In this document: one piece after another, positions 61,156 to 64,000 of the stretch
Position numbering within the stretch: the stretch's first letter is position 1
How the letters are laid out: every line of letters begins with the position of its first letter
NCBI GenBank assembly: GCA_963762635.1
Contig: CAVXLQ010000012.1
Location: forward strand, 734,865 to 798,864
Length of the DNA stretch: 64,000 bases
Direction of reading: 5' to 3'
Source of the DNA: Tenggerimyces sp963762635
GTDB taxonomy: Bacteria; Actinomycetota; Actinomycetes; Propionibacteriales; Actinopolymorphaceae
Notes under the pieces: generated by a model
The model's database searches: none
What the model was told of the DNA's origin: nothing
What the model saw: the letters and a program-made list of their open reading frames with translations, nothing else
Position numbers and translations under genes: made by a program

Positions 61156-61174
61156 TTTATTCGTTGAATGTCAG

Positions 61175-61726
61175 TTGCTAACATCTCTCCATGTATGGCC
61201 CGGCTCGATTGATTACGCAAAGCACTTCGAGGGGCTGGTGAAGGATTTAGGCGAACCCGTCTGCTGGCTCGGCGATGCCGTTCGGATTGTCGGGCACGAA
61301 ACCGGGTATGACTGGCTCGACGCAGATATGGAAATGATGGGTAACTGCGTCGATACATGGTGCGTCACAACGGTTGATGCCATCGCTTCTGTCTATCTTG
61401 AAATCAAAGTGATACTCGACCGGTTCTACACGATGCAGCGCTGGATGAAAGAAGGCGGCAAGGCGGAGCGGGAGAGGCGCTTCCGGTTTGTGAAAAACAC
61501 GGTCGCTGCCTGTCTGCCGGGCGGCAAAGGCAGCACGCGCACCCGAATCTATGCTGCCGCTTGGGGCAACAAGCTCGCCGGCATCCTCGGCAGCGGTTAC
61601 ACCTCCACCGATCCCGACGCGCTGGCGGTATTCTTCCTGCAGCAGGCGGCGATGGTCGGCATCGCCACCCTGGCGCTGCTGCTCTTGGTCCCCTGGCTGA
61701 AGCAGCTCATGGGCGACGTGCGCTAG
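61175..61726 (+). CDS. unrecognised protein, probably cut at its 5' end
   Basis: An open frame runs from near the contig join to 61726. Credible sequence starts about IDYAKHFEGLVKDLGEPVCWLGDAVRIVGHE and includes several Cys and Trp (GNCVDTWCVTT), a basic middle (RERRFRFVKNTVAACLPGGKGS) and a C-terminal transmembrane segment (AAMVGIATLALLLLVPWLKQLM). No start with a ribosome binding site is visible, so the N-terminus may lie beyond the join. I do not recognise the family. It belongs to the non-actinobacterial segment. Confidence 0.5.
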   Translation: MLTSLHVWPGSIDYAKHFEGLVKDLGEPVCWLGDAVRIVGHETGYDWLDADMEMMGNCVDTWCVTTVDAIASVYLEIKVILDRFYTMQRWMKEGGKAERERRFRFVKNTVAACLPGGKGSTRTRIYAAAWGNKLAGILGSGYTSTDPDALAVFFLQQAAMVGIATLALLLLVPWLKQLMGDVR

Positions 61727-62299
61727 ATGTTGCACGCGGGCTCATGCTTACCGTTCTCGCGGGCTCGTCGCCCCGAGGCATGGGAAGAGTTGGGAGACGG
61801 GGCGTAAAGGCACCGCGTCTAGTTTAGTTTAGTGCGGCGCTTTCACGCCCCGTCGCGCAGAGTGGCGCGGCCGTCCGATTTCGGGCGCCTTAGTCCCGTA
61901 CCGGGGGTTCCGGCTCCTACGGCTCGGTACACCGGCGGCTTCGGGACGTTACCCCTCGCCAACCGGCTTGTTCACCATCGCAGCCCGCTCCCAAACCTGA
62001 GACGGTCTCGAGCCTGTCCCCAACGGGGCGGGATGGGCAGAGCATACGGGAGGCGGGAGAACGAGGGGATTAGTTCGCCCCACTCGCCGTTGCCCCGTGC
62101 CCTACTTCGAGCAACCAACCCCTCACCCGGAGGCTCGTCTATGCGGAGCATGCTCCGCCATGACGCTTCCGACCTCTCCCTCTGGGGAGGTGAGTATGCC
62201 CTGCGGACTTCGCAACCCCATCTCTCCCAGAGGGAGAGGTCGACGCGAAATGCGCAGCATGAGCGGCGGGTGAGGGGTTACGTGGCTCGTGCCAGTCAC
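61727..62299. other. 573-bp intergenic region without a gene
   Basis: No credible gene is visible. It contains an imperfect hairpin at 61799-61851 (arms about 18 bp, loop with two TTTAGT units) and the palindromic repeat at 62117-62279. The rest shows no RNA gene I recognise. Confidence 0.5.
62117..62279. repeat. palindromic intergenic element of Rhizobiales type
   Basis: The ends AACCCCTCACCCG (62117-62129) and CGGGTGAGGGGTT (62267-62279) are exact complements. Inside, GACCTCTCCCTCT (62171-62183) pairs with AGAGGGAGAGGTC (62229-62241), and a perfect 16-bp palindrome (62143-62158, GCGGAGCATGCTCCGC) stands alone. Elements with CCCCTCACCC and CTCTCCCTCTGGGAGAGGTCG blocks are common between genes in Bradyrhizobium, Rhodopseudomonas and Hyphomicrobium relatives. 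Confidence 0.75.
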
Positions 62300-63912
62300 G
62301 CCGCCTGGGCGTTGTCCTTCATCAGCTTGTAGTTGATCGAATCCAGCAGCGCCTCGAAGCTGGCGTCGATGATGTTGGGCGACACGCCGACGGTGAACCA
62401 GCGATTGCCGCTGATCGTGTCGTGGCTCTCGACCAGCACGCGCGTCACGGCCTCGGTGCCGCCCGTGAGGATACGCACCTTGTAGTCGACGAGCTCGACG
62501 CCCTCGATGTGCTTCTGATAGCGGCCCAGATCCTTGCGCAGCGCCCGGTCGAGCGCGTTGACGGGACCGTTGCCCTCGCCGACCGACCATAGCGGCTCGT
62601 TGTCGCCGTTGACGAACACCTTGACGATCGCCTCCGACACGGTGACAAGCTTGCCGAGCGCGTTGTGGCGCTTCTCGACCATGACGCGGAAGCTGTCGAC
62701 CGAGAAATAGCGCGGCACGCTCTCCAGCGTGCGCCGGGCCAGCAGCTCGAACGACGCTTCCGCCGCCTCGTAGGAGTAGCCGGAGGCCTCGCGCTGCTTC
62801 ACCTCGTCGAGCAGCTTCGTCACGCGGCTGTCGTCGTCGCCTACCGGAATGCCGAGCCGCTCGATGGTGGCGAGGATGCTCGACTTGCCGCCCTGCTTGG
62901 AGACGAGCAGGTGCCGCTGGTTGCCGACGCTTTCCGGCTCGATGTGCTCATACGTCTGCGGCTCCTTCAAGATGGCGGACGCGTGGATGCCGGCCTTGGT
63001 CGCGAACGCGCTCTCGCCGACATAGGGCGCATGGCGATCGGGGTTGCGGTTCAGCACCTCGTCGAGAATACGGCTGGCGTGCGTCAGCGTGCGCAGCCGC
63101 TCGGGCGTGACGCCGGTCTCGAAACGGTCGGCGAACTCGCTCTTGAGCAGCAGCGTCGGGATGATCGACGTCAGGTTGGCGTTGCCGCAGCGCTCGCCGA
63201 TGCCGTTGAGCGTACCCTGGATGTGCCGCACGCCGCCGCGCACCGCCATCAGCGTGTTGGCGACGGCGTTCTCGGTGTCGTTGTGCGTGTGGATGCCGAG
63301 GTGCGTGCCGGGAACGGCCTTGGCCACCTCGGCGACGATGCGCTCGACCTCGTGCGGCAGCGTTCCGCCGTTGGTGTCGCACAGCACCACCCAGCGCGCG
63401 CCGGCCTCGTAGGCGGTACGCGCCACGGCAAGCGTATATTGCGCGATTGCCTTGTAACCGTCGAAGAAGTGCTCGCAGTCGATGGCGCACTCGCGGCCCG
63501 TCCCGACCACCGCCTTCACGGACTGCTCGAGGCCGGCAAGGTTCTCCTCGTTGGAGATGCCGAGCGCCACGCGCACGTGGTAGTCGGACGACTTGGTGAC
63601 GAGGCAGATGGCGTCGGCGCGCGAGTTCAATACCGCTTGCAAGCCAGGGTCGTTGGAGACCGAGCGGCCCGCGCGCTTCGTCATGCCGAAGGCGGTCAGC
63701 TTCGCCGCCTTGAGCTTCGAAGGCTCGCCGAGAAATTGCGTGTCGGTGGCATTGGCGCCTGGAAAACCGCCCTCGACGTAGTCGACGCCGAGGTCGTCGA
63801 GCACGGCGGCGATGCGCCGCTTGTCTTCCAACGAGAAGTCGACGCCCGTCGTCTGCGCGCCGTCGCGCAGCGTCGTATCGAACAGGTACAGCCGTTCCTT
63901 CGTCATACGCAT
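62296..63912 (-). CDS. cimA: (R)-citramalate synthase
   Basis: CimA condenses acetyl-CoA and pyruvate to citramalate, the first step of the threonine-independent isoleucine route. The 538-residue protein starts ERLYLFDTTLRDGAQTTGVDFSLEDKRRIA, with the metal-binding Asp/Arg motif TTLRDGAQ, then VDYVEGGFPGAN, HTHNDTENAVAN with the metal histidines, GTLNGIGERCGN and a C-terminal LeuA-type regulatory domain ending LLDSINYKLMK. It is closest in my reading to alphaproteobacterial enzymes. The start may be ATG 63912 or ATG 63906; the latter would overlap the stop of an upstream frame (ATGA). Foreign to the actinobacterial part. Confidence 0.9.
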   Translation of the reverse strand: MRMTKERLYLFDTTLRDGAQTTGVDFSLEDKRRIAAVLDDLGVDYVEGGFPGANATDTQFLGEPSKLKAAKLTAFGMTKRAGRSVSNDPGLQAVLNSRADAICLVTKSSDYHVRVALGISNEENLAGLEQSVKAVVGTGRECAIDCEHFFDGYKAIAQYTLAVARTAYEAGARWVVLCDTNGGTLPHEVERIVAEVAKAVPGTHLGIHTHNDTENAVANTLMAVRGGVRHIQGTLNGIGERCGNANLTSIIPTLLLKSEFADRFETGVTPERLRTLTHASRILDEVLNRNPDRHAPYVGESAFATKAGIHASAILKEPQTYEHIEPESVGNQRHLLVSKQGGKSSILATIERLGIPVGDDDSRVTKLLDEVKQREASGYSYEAAEASFELLARRTLESVPRYFSVDSFRVMVEKRHNALGKLVTVSEAIVKVFVNGDNEPLWSVGEGNGPVNALDRALRKDLGRYQKHIEGVELVDYKVRILTGGTEAVTRVLVESHDTISGNRWFTVGVSPNIIDASFEALLDSINYKLMKDNAQAA

Positions 63913-64000
63913 TTACCTGCCGCCTGCGCGACGGCATCCTTCCGATTTGTTCGTGCTCGACGCATCGTGTCCTTGTGCCAGTCCTCGCTCATCGGACGCC
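63903..64000 (-). CDS. possible 3' end of a gene upstream of cimA
   Basis: A frame entering from the right edge ends SEDWHKDTMRRARTNRK, DAVAQAAGKCV, with its TGA overlapping the ATG at 63906. It could be the end of a gene coupled to cimA. About 31 codons are too few to identify it or to be sure it is coding. Confidence 0.25.
   Translation of the reverse strand, partial: RPMSEDWHKDTMRRARTNRKDAVAQAAGKCV

Noticed and set aside
1..64000. CRISPR arrays, tRNA or rRNA genes, prophage or insertion-sequence genes
   Set aside because: I saw no regularly spaced repeats, no tRNA-like cloverleaf with GGTTCGA arm, and no transposase, integrase or phage structural motifs.
61129..64000. Horizontal transfer of cimA into the proteasome operon
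   Set aside because: Adapter sequence at the join, a cut through essential-type prcA coding sequence and alphaproteobacterial intergenic repeats are better explained by a chimeric read or misassembly.

Overview
The first 61.1 kb is chromosomal DNA of a high-GC actinobacterium. Evidence: start codons are often GTG, and there is a Pup-proteasome gene neighbourhood (truncated prcA, pafA, FKBP isomerase, pafB, pafC, tatA, tatC, dagK, helY). It also has F420-type oxidoreductase, DUF3866, DUF5107 and DUF664 proteins and many TetR regulators. The mix resembles Propionibacteriales such as Kribbella or Tenggerimyces, but that placement is inference. The last 2.9 kb (about 61.14-64.0 kb) does not belong to it. 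It carries an alphaproteobacterial-type citramalate synthase (cimA), an unrecognised protein fragment and a palindromic intergenic repeat of the kind common in Rhizobiales/Hyphomicrobiales. The join cuts prcA and carries a 13-nt match to the Oxford Nanopore ligation adapter, so the contig is very probably chimeric.

Layout. 0-5 kb: partial ArsR-type regulator, secreted HAF-repeat protein, divergent lysine-degradation pair kdd/kamA (kamA frameshifted), Rid-family protein. 5-9 kb: three TetR regulators, two with clear palindromic operators beside divergent targets, a hydrolase remnant and a DUF2461 protein. 9-16 kb: two-gene ABC exporter behind its TetR gene, VOC protein, Kelch lipoprotein, SnoaL-like protein, TetR, two-component system. 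16-19.4 kb: polyprenyl diphosphate synthase, secreted GH76 and trypsin-like protease. 19.6-26 kb: ATP-dependent DNA ligase, THUMP methyltransferase, tyrosine phosphatase, YCII protein, Xaa-Pro peptidase (frameshifted), Lrp/AsnC, DinB-like protein, 5'-3' exonuclease. 26-33 kb: DUF5107 protein, YCII-like protein, GH172 (DUF2961), LLM oxidoreductase, MFS transporter, atypical SDR, DHFR-like remnant.

33.3-43.9 kb is a carbohydrate-use locus. A DUF4832 secreted protein, two ABC permeases and a sugar-binding lipoprotein form one operon. Divergent from it are a PfkB kinase and a GH4 glycosidase. Further on, a second GH4 is coupled to a DeoR/GlpR repressor. The divergent promoter region contains CTTTCG boxes and two opposed copies of a longer motif, consistent with control by that repressor. 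A reductase and an AlkD-like protein sit inside the locus.

43.9-61.1 kb is the proteasome/Tat/HelY neighbourhood, with an inserted reductase, a small membrane protein, two tandem paralogous membrane proteins and a frameshifted LCM-type methyltransferase.

Two large, related inverted repeats (17.0 and 28.6 kb) and a separate 40-bp-arm hairpin (53.2 kb) are the most unusual non-coding structures. At least five genes carry disrupting indels, several in short C/G runs, which fits uncorrected long-read error.
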